Shown here: positions 36,209 through 44,149 of the stretch, one piece after another
Layout of the letters: every line of letters begins with the position of its first letter
Numbering within the stretch: position 1 is the stretch's first letter
Assembly: GCF_000244875.1 (NCBI RefSeq)
Contig: NC_016791.1
Location: 2,671,001-2,735,000, forward strand
Direction: 5' to 3'
DNA length: 64,000 bases
From: Clostridium sp. BNL1100
GTDB taxonomy: Bacteria; Bacillota; Clostridia; Acetivibrionales; DSM-1351
Notes under the pieces: generated by a model
The model's database searches: none
What the model was told of the DNA's origin: nothing
Seen by the model: the letters and a program-made list of their open reading frames with translations, nothing else
Translations under genes and position numbers: made by a program

Positions 36209-36336
36209 TATAATTCAACCCCTAGAATTTAATCAAAATTCCCTGCTTCAAAATATAATTATATATCTATTTGTAATAATGTTACAGCAAATATTATTTA
36301 TTCCAGGGGGCGTGGCTTTGATTTATAGAAAAAACT

Positions 36337-37290
36337 TTACGTATTCAATTCATCCAGCCTACCAAAGTTTTTTAGAAAAATAATTTTATCAATGGCAACT
36401 CTGGCTTTCCACCAATTTTCACTTATAGCAAATTCCTTTGCAAATCTCTCATTGTTTTCAAACCAGCTCCATGTAATATTCCAAACACCATTCTGAGGCC
36501 TTGTATCAATTAGGTAATCAAGTTCTTTTGTTATAATATCCTGGTTATCCTTATAAAAGATACTTTCAGGTGAATTTATATAATCGGAAGGCCTTCTAGT
36601 ATAATAAATCCATTTAGTTGTATCTCTTTCGATAGAATTATATACAAGCTTTTTTACTTTTTCTGTAAGTGATTTATGGTCAAATTGTAACGCCATCCCT
36701 GTTTTTCCCAAAGCTTCAAGTAACACACAATAACCTCTAATTCCCATTTCTCCATAATTGTCCGCTTTGCTGAGATTACCGATTATACGGTCAGAAATCA
36801 TTAGAGCCTTATTGAATATTTCAGAGTCTTTATCAGCATTCAAGAATATGAAACTGGCAATTTCTGCGGTTAGTCCAATGCCTTCAAAAGAGTTGGCTTC
36901 CATATTGTATGTCCACCAAGGTGCATGAGCATAATCATCATTAGACGGAATATTGAAATACCATCCGTTTTCAGAACAATAAGCATTACTTTCCAGAAAC
37001 TTAAATATTCCTCGTACTATCGGATGATGCTTATCATTAAAACCAACTTCTTTTAAAATATTTATTGCCTTTAATGTTGTATATGGTGATGAATTTGGGT
37101 TCCAACTATCTGCTTCAAGGGCATGACCAAACCCACCGTCGTCATTCTGATAAATCTCTAAAGCAGAAAGCACTGCCTCCTTACTGCCGTTTTCAAAGTA
37201 AAACTGCCAAATTGCTAATTCTAACGGTCTTGCATTACGGTACATCCATGATTTAATCTCTTTGTAGTCTTTTAATGTAAGTTTTTTCAC
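36337..37290 (-). CDS. Terpenoid-cyclase-fold-like (prenyltransferase/squalene-oxidase repeat) protein of unknown function
   Basis: A 317-residue soluble protein, all-helical by appearance. The segments IYQNDDGGFGHALEAD near residue 46 and TRPQNGVWNITWSWFE near 277 have the Q-x-x-DGGFG / QNGxW look of prenyltransferase and squalene-hopene-cyclase repeats. The DxDD or DDxxD catalytic motifs are not evident. Known only as a hypothetical family to me. Single gene on the minus strand, with no signal peptide; GGTG-like ribosome binding site before the ATG. Confidence 0.65.
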   Translation of the reverse strand: MKKLTLKDYKEIKSWMYRNARPLELAIWQFYFENGSKEAVLSALEIYQNDDGGFGHALEADSWNPNSSPYTTLKAINILKEVGFNDKHHPIVRGIFKFLESNAYCSENGWYFNIPSNDDYAHAPWWTYNMEANSFEGIGLTAEIASFIFLNADKDSEIFNKALMISDRIIGNLSKADNYGEMGIRGYCVLLEALGKTGMALQFDHKSLTEKVKKLVYNSIERDTTKWIYYTRRPSDYINSPESIFYKDNQDIITKELDYLIDTRPQNGVWNITWSWFENNERFAKEFAISENWWKARVAIDKIIFLKNFGRLDELNT

Positions 37291-37342
37291 AATATCACCT
37301 TCAAATATTAAAATTATTAGAATCTTTATTAAAAATCAGGCA

Positions 37343-37729
37343 TTATATAAATAGACACCACCATACACCATACTTATCTATCAATTCCACTCCACATGGG
37401 CTAAAAAATAGTTCACCAAAAGGAGTAATAATTTCGCTACCGTCAAGCAGGGTTTCATATGCCTTACGTACCCTCCTCTCTTGACCTGCTCCAAATTGAA
37501 TGCAAAATTGCATAGTATTGCCTGTAAGCCTTTTATCTCCGCCGGCACGGGTGGTGTCATGAGCCTCACCAACCGCAATGGCTTGTCCACAAACGTCAAG
37601 TTCCCTATGGATGACTGTACCATTTTCGTCTACATCCTCAAAACCTATATTTGCATCAAACGCCCTCTTATATAACTCGAAAGCCTCATCACTTCCTTTA
37701 ACATAAATTTGAAGTATTGTTCTAAACAT
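37343..37729 (-). CDS. VOC/PhnB-like superfamily protein
   Basis: A 128-residue glyoxalase-fold protein beginning MFRTILQIYVKGSDEAFELYKRAFDA, with the characteristic GNTMQFCIQFG and late TPFGELFFSPCGVELIDKYGVWW. This group (3-dmu-9-3mt/PhnB-like) has no assigned reaction and often lacks the metal ligands of true glyoxalases. GGAGGG lies six bases before the ATG at 37729; the longer frame to 37756 is not preferred. It sits between an AraC-type regulator gene and the helical protein gene, both on the same strand. Confidence 0.82.
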   Translation of the reverse strand: MFRTILQIYVKGSDEAFELYKRAFDANIGFEDVDENGTVIHRELDVCGQAIAVGEAHDTTRAGGDKRLTGNTMQFCIQFGAGQERRVRKAYETLLDGSEIITPFGELFFSPCGVELIDKYGVWWCLFI

Positions 37730-37853
37730 ATATAACCCTCCCCAGTGATTTAACACTTTTTATCTGATGCTCAACTACTTCCCAAATATAATCAAGCATC
37801 AAGTTTTTATATAATACCATTTTCAGTTTTTGTTGTATTGTAAAAATCCGACA

Positions 37854-38693
37854 TCACCTGGTTTTATAAGCAAATATTCTAGCATCTGCAGTAGATAAGG
37901 TGTGATATTTTTTGAAATCATTAAGTAAATGCGATTGGTCTGTATATCCATATTTGCAAACACTATCGTGAATATTTAAATTTGTATTATATAAAATATC
38001 CTGCCAAAGGTATTGGTAGCGAACAAGACCTGAAAGTTTTTTGGGCGAAACCCCGACGTACTCTAAAAACAACCTTTCTAGCTGCCTTTGGCTTACTGCC
38101 GTGAAACCGGCAAGTTCAGAAATATTGGCTGTACCTTTAGACTTTAAAATTTTATAAACAGAATTCATTATATTATTGTTCTGTTTGTCATGGTTTATCT
38201 TTTTAATGAGATATTGCTGAACCTTATCTACTCTATCAAGAAATAACTGATTGCTAATCAGTATATCATACAAGTCACGCTTAAAGTTTTTAAAGTAATC
38301 TTCAACTACAACGAAAGAATTAAGAACATGTTTCATTGATTCATCGGAAAATAATAGTACAGCCCAGCAATAGAACCTAATGGCAAAGCAAGACATTGAA
38401 GATGTAACATTTTTTGTCTTATCTATAAATGTAGTATCACTTACACCTGCAAAAAAACCATCAAGCTCGTTTTTATCCGTATTAATGTTAAATATTATAT
38501 CCATGCATGTATCAGGTATTACAAGCTTATCTTTTATTTCAGTTGAAGTAAAACTCGAATAAGGCTTCCGAGTACCCCAAAAACAGCATATGTAGGGTTT
38601 AAGCACTTCACAAGGTTGAATTTCAGTATAAGATTCGTCATTTAAAAACGGCTGGGCAGTAATTGGCCGATAAATAGTATTTAATTTAAACAT
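37854..38693 (-). CDS. AraC-family transcriptional regulator
   Basis: A 279-residue regulator whose N-terminal 150 residues (EVLKPYICCFWGTRKP, VIPDTCMDIIFNIN) match the sensor domain common in clostridial AraC proteins of the DUF6597 kind. The C-terminal part has the two helix-turn-helix motifs, ISELAGFTAVSQRQLERLFLEYVGVSPKK and IHDSVCKYGYTDQSHLLNDFKKYH. Regulators of this group are often linked to VOC-domain genes, as here, so it may control the adjacent gene. Ligand unknown. Confidence 0.88.
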   Translation of the reverse strand: MFKLNTIYRPITAQPFLNDESYTEIQPCEVLKPYICCFWGTRKPYSSFTSTEIKDKLVIPDTCMDIIFNINTDKNELDGFFAGVSDTTFIDKTKNVTSSMSCFAIRFYCWAVLLFSDESMKHVLNSFVVVEDYFKNFKRDLYDILISNQLFLDRVDKVQQYLIKKINHDKQNNNIMNSVYKILKSKGTANISELAGFTAVSQRQLERLFLEYVGVSPKKLSGLVRYQYLWQDILYNTNLNIHDSVCKYGYTDQSHLLNDFKKYHTLSTADARIFAYKTR

Positions 38694-38819
38694 TTACTAA
38701 TCCTTATAGGTCTATTTAGATAAGTTATTAGTTTAAAATCCAAAATATAAAATTACGTAGTAAATTTCTCCAAGATGTTAATCATATTATTACTTGTACA
38801 ATACCAAAAGTCAATGACA

Positions 38820-38860
38820 AAAACCAAGGGTTTCAGCGAATAGCTGAAACCCTTGGTTTT
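38820..38860. terminator. 18-bp hairpin terminator downstream of the dockerin esterase gene
   Basis: A perfect 18-bp stem (AAAACCAAGGGTTTCAGC and its complement) with a 5-base loop GAATA, with A- and T-runs built into the arms. It should end the esterase transcript. The same hairpin, loop reversed and one base pair changed, recurs at 42320-42360 after tRNA-Leu. Confidence 0.9.
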
Positions 38861-38885
38861 TCTGGTACAGGTTTATAACAGATTC

Positions 38886-39797
38886 CTATTTGTAAGGTAA
38901 AGTTTTTACGATACCCAGCAGGTACTGCTTCATGATAGCAAAATCAATTGCATCTATAGTGTTATCAAGATTAAGATCCAAAACTTGATTGTATGTATGT
39001 GTGGGACTCATCAAGTACATCTTTAAAGATGAGAAATCCAAGGCATCAATACTTCCATCATTGTTACAATCTCCATATTTTATTGTAGGAGTACTAGTAC
39101 CAAAAAAGTTAACTTTTTGCATTTCAGCCCACATAGCTTTTGCTGTTGCTACGCTTCCAGCTGTAGTAGGATGTATACCATCAGGTAGTGTATACTCTGA
39201 TAAATGTCCGTCCCATGTTGGTCTTATATCAAAGAAATATGTTTCCGGCTTTACTGCTGCGTTAGCTACTGTAGATTGCATTATAGGTCTTAATGCATCC
39301 AATTTTCCCTTTAAACCGTTGAGATCTCCGTTTGGATCAGGGTAGAACAAATAAAATACTTTAACAACGCCATCAGCTTTCATTTGTTTCAATAGATTAG
39401 TAACTGCATCTGTTGCATTCTTAATAAAAGGAGTGCTTTCAGTATACGGTGGAGCAGAATAACCTTGTAGACAATCGTTTCCACCACCATCCATTATTAC
39501 ATACTTAACTTTACTAGAACTAATACCATTTGTGTACTGAGAAGGAATGCCATTATTTGCTAATGTAGCTCCAGATACTGGATTGTTTCTAAATCTATCA
39601 TTTGCACCTAAAACACCAGCATTTCTAGCTTCATTTTCTAAGGCTCTGACAATTTCACCAGACAATGCGAAATACGAATCGCCAATAACCATTACGTCAC
39701 TTCCGTTGATTTGAGGGGTGGCAGCAAAAATAGTTGATGGTGCAAAGCTTGCCACAATAACAGCCACGATGATAGAAAATAAGAGTAGTTTTTTCAT
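38886..39797 (-). CDS. Cellulosomal SGNH/GDSL esterase with type I dockerin
   Basis: A secreted 303-residue enzyme destined for the cellulosome. Signal peptide about 1-25 (PSTIFAATP). SGNH hydrolase domain: [12 protein letters not shown] gives the nucleophile Ser near residue 39, GGGNDC gives Asn, and [11 protein letters not shown] gives the Asp and His pair near residue 208. The C-terminal dockerin has two calcium-binding repeats, [17 protein letters not shown] and [17 protein letters not shown], with Ala-Leu and Ala-Ile at the cohesin-contact positions, as in C. cellulolyticum. GGAGG lies eight bases before the ATG at 39797. Likely a carbohydrate (xylan or pectin) deacetylase; substrate unproven. 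Confidence 0.92.
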   Translation of the reverse strand: MKKLLLFSIIVAVIVASFAPSTIFAATPQINGSDVMVIGDSYFALSGEIVRALENEARNAGVLGANDRFRNNPVSGATLANNGIPSQYTNGISSSKVKYVIMDGGGNDCLQGYSAPPYTESTPFIKNATDAVTNLLKQMKADGVVKVFYLFYPDPNGDLNGLKGKLDALRPIMQSTVANAAVKPETYFFDIRPTWDGHLSEYTLPDGIHPTTAGSVATAKAMWAEMQKVNFFGTSTPTIKYGDCNNDGSIDALDFSSLKMYLMSPTHTYNQVLDLNLDNTIDAIDFAIMKQYLLGIVKTLPYK

Positions 39798-40279
39798 GTT
39801 TCTTACCTCCAAAAGATATTTTTATATATGAATTCACTTTGATACTAAAATTTTTATTGTGGAGTTACAGCCAAGAGACTATCTGTTGATATAATTTCAT
39901 TGAATGCATTCGGTGAATTTCATTTTATATTACATTATATTACATATTGATAATTATATAAAGATAATATTGTAAAAATATACAAATTATAATCAATACT
40001 GCTATCAACAAATTGAGCCTTGAGAAGCCGATTTGAGAACTTTTTGTAAGGTTAAGGATTTACTCGTCAGTAATCCTTAATTTGCATGGCTTGAAACCAT
40101 TTTTTATTATTCTAATTTCTAATCTCGAAAGGGTTGTATAATATCTGTATCTCGTTTATCATTTACCTCAAAAAACTACTGATTAACTTGGCTATCCAAA
40201 TAAATCAGAAATAAATGATTATTCTATTACATACCTACTTTTGGTATAATCATTGTATTAATAAATGAGGTGGATAATA
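39798..40279. other. Intergenic region between the esterase and a gene remnant
   Basis: No intact gene is seen. It holds a hairpin at 40052-40080 (TTAAGGATTTACT, loop CGTC, AGTAATCCTTAA) and a short hairpin ATGGCTTGAAACCAT (40086-40100) followed by TTTTTTATTATT, which looks like a plus-strand terminator. Together they suggest the 3' end of a small plus-strand transcript or of a lost gene. Confidence 0.5.
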
Positions 40280-40330
40280 ATGAAACTTTACAGACCCGTT
40301 GGAATTAAAGAACTTGATAAATTTAAATAG
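40280..40330 (+). pseudogene. Possible 5' remnant of a truncated gene
   Basis: A 16-codon frame, MKLYRPVGIKELDKFK then TAG, with a strong GAGGTGG ribosome binding site and a TGGTATAAT promoter-like element 30 bases upstream. The start resembles the N-terminus of a longer clostridial family that I recall beginning MKLYRPVGLKEL, so this is probably the head of a gene whose body was lost. It might also be a leader peptide of the next gene. Confidence 0.4.
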
Positions 40331-40464
40331 TCAAATAATTGGGAAAATTCGTGTTATTAATACATAATACGGTGAGAACTATCAAGGTGATAAGCAGGAA
40401 CTTCCCTATTACAATTCTATATAAACTAATCTTTTTATTTAGATATACGTTAGGAGGTTATTTT

Positions 40465-41226
40465 ATGTTTCTATTTACAGTAACCACTTATCCAAGTAAA
40501 CATCAAAGAGAAAACTGCTATTCCGAGTTTAAAGAAGAGCAAGCTTGGTACTTCGGAGCTTTAATTAAAAACGGTCAGATTCTGATGAATGACTGCAATA
40601 CAATTTTTCAGGAAGACAAGTTTATAACTTACTTATTGGCTCCTGAGCAGGATTCTCTGGACTTAAGGAACGCAAATAAATACGTAAATGAATTTTATAT
40701 AAAACTACTTACCCTTTGTACCCAAGAGCCTACAATCCAATTATTAGGTAAATCTTCGGATTATGAAGAAACTTGTAGCTGTGAAACACCTAGCTGGTAT
40801 ATGTTATACTCGTACTATACAACTAATGAGTCTCCAGTTGTTTGTGGTGATTGCGGCAAATCAGTCCCGCTGTATAGATTACCTAAAATTCTAGGCGAAG
40901 ACGAGTATTATTCTGTCCTTGGATGGCAGAAAGCTTATAAAGCATGCAACCGTTTATTTCTTGAAGGAATTGCTGAGCGAGTAGCATATCAGAGGTTATC
41001 AAAACCCACATCAGATTTATCAAAATTAGGCCATGAAATATGTACAGCATTCGAAAATGCCACTGAAAAGCCTTTTTATTACTATCTATTCCGATATTAT
41101 TCTTCTCATAAACCAGTATGTCCTATTTGTTCATTACCGTGGAAACTAGAAGAAGATAATAAATCATTTATGGACTATAGTTGTGATAAGTGTAGATTAG
41201 TAGCTGATGAGGTTAACTTCAGATAG
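40465..41226 (+). CDS. DUF2310 zinc-ribbon protein
   Basis: A 253-residue soluble protein. Central zinc ligands are Cys in TCSCETPSW, VVCGDCGKSVPLYRLP, and near the C-terminus a second ribbon VCPICSLPW with YSCDKCRLVADEV. The block LGWQKAYKACNRLFLEG and the SKLGHEICTAFENATEKPFYYYLFRY stretch fit DUF2310, described only as a possible nucleic-acid-binding zinc-ribbon family. The ATG at 40465 has GGAGG seven bases upstream; a frame extending to 40339 lacks one. Function unknown. Confidence 0.8.
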   Translation: MFLFTVTTYPSKHQRENCYSEFKEEQAWYFGALIKNGQILMNDCNTIFQEDKFITYLLAPEQDSLDLRNANKYVNEFYIKLLTLCTQEPTIQLLGKSSDYEETCSCETPSWYMLYSYYTTNESPVVCGDCGKSVPLYRLPKILGEDEYYSVLGWQKAYKACNRLFLEGIAERVAYQRLSKPTSDLSKLGHEICTAFENATEKPFYYYLFRYYSSHKPVCPICSLPWKLEEDNKSFMDYSCDKCRLVADEVNFR

Positions 41227-41275
41227 CTTATTGAAATAGAGATTTACCTCATATTTTCCAAGAAAGGATATGTAT

Positions 41276-42193
41276 ATGAAGAGAGAGAAAAAAAGAAAAT
41301 CTAAAAAAAACAAATTGATAAAAAGTAAAATGCTTAATAATCAGCCTACTCCAACCATTTTAAAAGATACTGATATTGAAATATCATACAAAAATATTAA
41401 TATTACAATTCTTTTTGTTGGTTTAATAATATCATGTGGAATTATAATGGGTTATATTAAATTCTTTCAATGGAGTTATACACTTAAGGTTAATATCTAT
41501 ATTAATATATTTATAAGAACTCTATCTGCACTTGTGTTGGTTCCATTTCTAATACTTGGAGTACTTTTAATACTAAACAGTATAAAAGATATCAATAAAA
41601 ATCTATCAATTAAAATCGAAAAAATAAATAAATTATTAAGCCCTCCATTAATTAGAATTCTGCAAATTGAGTATAGACCTATTGGTGCGATGATTGTAGC
41701 CTGTATTTATGTCTTACTGAGCTTAATTCTCTTTGTTTTAACCGTAGTACTTATATCATATCTGGGTAATGGGAAATTAACTTATGATAACCTCTATTTT
41801 TTGACGGGGACAATTTTAGTATTGGTAGAAGCGTATTTATTTGGATTTTTACCTTATTTTTTCTCAAAAGCTGCAAAGTATTTCAGTTTAAGTAAGGACA
41901 AAGAAGATATTTCTCTTGATATATACAATGTTACTGCCTTAAAAGTAACTAGATTCATCCTTTATCTAATTGCAGGAATTGCATATTTATGTAAGAATGT
42001 AGATTTTTTTATGGTAGGAGCTATAGAGTTAATAAAAATATTAGGATTCGGTACAATATCTAAAGATCAGTATAGTAAAATTATAATTGAAGTATTCCTT
42101 ACATTTATTATTTTTGATACTGCCTTTTATATTTTATTCGTTGATATTTTAAACCCGTACTTGAAAAAAGGTAAAAAACAAGAAACAAACTAA
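41276..42193 (+). CDS. Multi-pass membrane protein of unknown function
   Basis: A 305-residue protein with a very basic N-terminus (KREKKRKSKKNK), then about six hydrophobic segments (near residues 44-62, 76-98, 142-165, 172-196, 224-242 and 275-295). No recognised domain or catalytic motif. AAAGG lies eight bases before the ATG at 41276; the ATG at 41270 is too close to it. It follows the DUF2310 gene by 49 bases on the same strand, so co-transcription is plausible. Its AT-content appears higher than that of the core genes, which may hint at acquisition. Confidence 0.65.
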   Translation: MKREKKRKSKKNKLIKSKMLNNQPTPTILKDTDIEISYKNINITILFVGLIISCGIIMGYIKFFQWSYTLKVNIYINIFIRTLSALVLVPFLILGVLLILNSIKDINKNLSIKIEKINKLLSPPLIRILQIEYRPIGAMIVACIYVLLSLILFVLTVVLISYLGNGKLTYDNLYFLTGTILVLVEAYLFGFLPYFFSKAAKYFSLSKDKEDISLDIYNVTALKVTRFILYLIAGIAYLCKNVDFFMVGAIELIKILGFGTISKDQYSKIIIEVFLTFIIFDTAFYILFVDILNPYLKKGKKQETN

Positions 42194-42319
42194 AAGTAGA
42201 TGATATTAAATAAGATATTGTTAAAATTTCGCCAAACTAGCAAAATTTCATGTAGATTATGTGGGTGTCCCTAACCTTTTTATAATTATTTTCTTCTTTA
42301 GCAAAACCACATATAAACA

Positions 42320-42360
42320 AAAAACAAGGGTTTCAGCTATTCGCTGAAACCCTTGTTTTT
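42320..42360 (-). terminator. 18-bp hairpin terminator of tRNA-Leu
   Basis: A perfect 18-bp stem (AAAAACAAGGGTTTCAGC and its complement) with loop TATTC begins one base after the tRNA CCA end. It is the reverse complement of the hairpin at 38820-38860 except for one compensated base pair. It should end the tRNA transcript. Confidence 0.9.
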
Positions 42361-42361
42361 T

Positions 42362-42448
42362 TGGTGCCGAAGACCGGAATCGAACCGGTACGGTATCGCT
42401 ACCGCTGGATTTTGAGTCCAGTGCGTCTGCCAGTTTCACCACTTCGGC
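42362..42448 (-). tRNA. tRNA-Leu (anticodon CAA)
   Basis: 87-nt class II tRNA with encoded CCA. The acceptor stem GCCGAAG pairs with CTTCGGC, the anticodon arm CTGGA-CTCAAAA-TCCAG gives anticodon CAA, a long variable arm follows, and the T-arm is CCGGTTCGATTCCGG. Terminator directly downstream. Confidence 0.97.
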
Positions 42449-42537
42449 ATACATAACATCTGCTGCTTGTATATATTAACACAGAAAATAAGATAACGCA
42501 ATACTAAAATTATAAAAAACTAATAATTTTTAACAAG

Positions 42538-43065
42538 CTATTTAATACCGCATATTTTCTTTACGAGGTAGTCTAAATCCTCATTTTTCTTAAACTTATA
42601 TGTTCCCGAAATAATCTTTCTGGAAGCCTTGTAAGAATGAATAACATTGGTAAAATCTTTTTCGCTTGTTATAATACCTTTATCAAGGAGTTGTTTCATT
42701 ACCTCGTTAGAAATATGACCGTCTTCTATTTTAATTACAATATTTCGTTCGTTAGTATCAGTACCTGTTTTCTCTTTGTTTGCGGTGCTTGCTTTATCCG
42801 CAACCTCTGTTGAAGCCTGAGAAACTGTACTTACTCCCGGTGACTTTTCGCTTGTCGTATCAGCAACTGTACTGTCTGCTGCTGAATTATTTTCATTAAG
42901 TAATTTAACCGGTTCAATCAAGCCATAGCTCTTGGCACGGCTGATTATCTCATCTTTGGTTAGTTCCTTTTGTGTCCCCCCGGAATAAATCATCCCGGCT
43001 ATTGCGGTTATAATCATTCCGATACCGATTCCCAACAATATACTTTTCTCGTGCACTTTTCTCAT
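42538..43065 (-). CDS. Membrane-anchored protein with MltG-like LysM-type domain
   Basis: A 175-residue protein with one N-terminal membrane segment (near 10-29), a Ser/Thr/Lys-rich linker and a C-terminal 55-residue domain (EDGHISNEVMKQLLDKGII ... ISGTYKFKKNEDLDYLVKKI). That domain resembles the small LysM-like region preceding the catalytic part of endolytic transglycosylase MltG/YceG, but the catalytic domain itself is absent. GGAG lies seven bases before the ATG at 43065. Last gene of the flagellar operon tail and adjacent to tRNA-Leu. A peptidoglycan-binding role is inferred. Confidence 0.65.
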   Translation of the reverse strand: MRKVHEKSILLGIGIGMIITAIAGMIYSGGTQKELTKDEIISRAKSYGLIEPVKLLNENNSAADSTVADTTSEKSPGVSTVSQASTEVADKASTANKEKTGTDTNERNIVIKIEDGHISNEVMKQLLDKGIITSEKDFTNVIHSYKASRKIISGTYKFKKNEDLDYLVKKICGIK

Positions 43066-43108
43066 CTGTATACTCCTATGCAAATATCACTTTAAATTGT
43101 AAATTGCA

Positions 43109-43741
43109 CTATTTACTGCTGCTTAAACCACGTATAAGTCCGATTTCACCTTTTCCCATTTTCATTTTCTCTGCGATTTCGTCATTGCTCAAGCCCTGTT
43201 CAATTAATTGCAGTACTTGCTTTCTTCTGCTGTTGAGTACTAATTTTGAAGGCTTCTCATCGTCTTCCTTGGTATCAATTGTTTCATTGGTTGGCTCATT
43301 TTGCTGTTTTTTACCGCTTTGCATATTCTTGTAGCTCTGGATATTTGTAAGCTTCTGAATATCCTGATTGATTTGCTGATTAATTTTATCGACTTCAGCT
43401 GAAAGCTCCGGGGTTGAAATAACCGGCTCCTCTATTTGTGTCTGTTGTTGAATTTTGTTAACAGGTTTTTCTTGAACTTTGTCTTGGTTATCTAAATCTT
43501 TAACTTTCTTGAAAAATTCCTGATTTTTTTCAGAAATTACTGTTACAACGTAATCAGACATTCTGTTAAGTTCATGTATCATTTCTTCTGAATCCTGAAT
43601 TAAACCAAACATCTCGTCCTTTTTGCGATCAAATTCTTTAAAAAAGTCTTTACCGTTAGCCCTATCCATTATAATAAGGAAAAGAGATACTGCTACCAAA
43701 ATAACTCCCAAGAATATTATAGTAACGTAAAATGCTCCCAT
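43109..43741 (-). CDS. Membrane-anchored coiled-coil protein with C-terminal helix-turn-helix (SwrB/DUF6115-like)
   Basis: A 210-residue protein: one N-terminal membrane helix (near residues 3-24), a long charged and Gln-rich helical middle part (EEMIHELNRMSDYV, then DKINQQINQDIQKL), and a C-terminal KQVLQLIEQGLSNDEIAEKMKMGKGEIGLI segment shaped like a sigma-4-type helix-turn-helix. Its position after sigD and its layout recall SwrB, the Bacillus flagellar assembly factor, and DUF6115. The ATG at 43741 has GAGG five bases upstream. Membership is inferred from architecture and context, not strong sequence identity. Confidence 0.68.
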   Translation of the reverse strand: MGAFYVTIIFLGVILVAVSLFLIIMDRANGKDFFKEFDRKKDEMFGLIQDSEEMIHELNRMSDYVVTVISEKNQEFFKKVKDLDNQDKVQEKPVNKIQQQTQIEEPVISTPELSAEVDKINQQINQDIQKLTNIQSYKNMQSGKKQQNEPTNETIDTKEDDEKPSKLVLNSRRKQVLQLIEQGLSNDEIAEKMKMGKGEIGLIRGLSSSK

Positions 43742-43772
43742 ATCCACCTCTAGAACTTATCATTTGTTTTTA

Positions 43773-44057
43773 TCAGACCCGAATGTCTATTGTGGGTCTG
43801 TCATCATCCTTATTCTGCCGTTTCTTTTTCTTTTCATTCTGCCTTGAATTGTCTTTTTCCTGCTTTTCTTTAACACGACCGTTTTGTACATTTTCTCTAT
43901 TAACAACCTGTTTCAGATTATTGTCTATTTTCGTCTGACTGGCTGTTTGCTGCTGCTGCTGAATTGCCTGATTTTTATTAACGTCGTCGTTATAAATCTT
44001 TGATACTTCAGATGTCTTTGGAATTACCATCTGAAAATCTATAGGTTTTATTGACAA
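43773..44057 (-). CDS. Small charged, glutamine-rich protein in the flagellar operon tail
   Basis: A 94-residue, hydrophilic, probably disordered protein. An ordered-looking N-terminus (SIKPIDFQMVIPKTSEVSKIYND) is followed by a poly-Gln run and a very basic Lys/Asn/Gln/Arg tail ending DDDRPTIDIRV. The start is a TTG with GGGGGCGG upstream. It lies between fapA and the SwrB-like gene, all on the minus strand. I do not recognise a family; conserved position in clostridial fla operons would need checking. Confidence 0.62.
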   Translation of the reverse strand: MSIKPIDFQMVIPKTSEVSKIYNDDVNKNQAIQQQQQTASQTKIDNNLKQVVNRENVQNGRVKEKQEKDNSRQNEKKKKRQNKDDDRPTIDIRV

Positions 44058-44149
44058 AAAAACCGCCCCCTATGCCGGATTTATTTAACTAAACAATCCT
44101 TAGAAATACTTGTAATAAGCATATGGAAAGAGCATTAGCCGATCTCTTA

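Noticed and set aside
38861-38885. TACCAG next to the hairpin, resembling a tRNA CCA end
   Set aside because: No acceptor stem or T-arm precedes it; the sequence runs directly into the dockerin coding region.
40052-40080. CTGACGAG on the minus strand, suggestive of a hammerhead ribozyme core
   Set aside because: The bases lie in the loop and closing pairs of a simple hairpin. No GAAA segment or correctly placed stems II and III follow.
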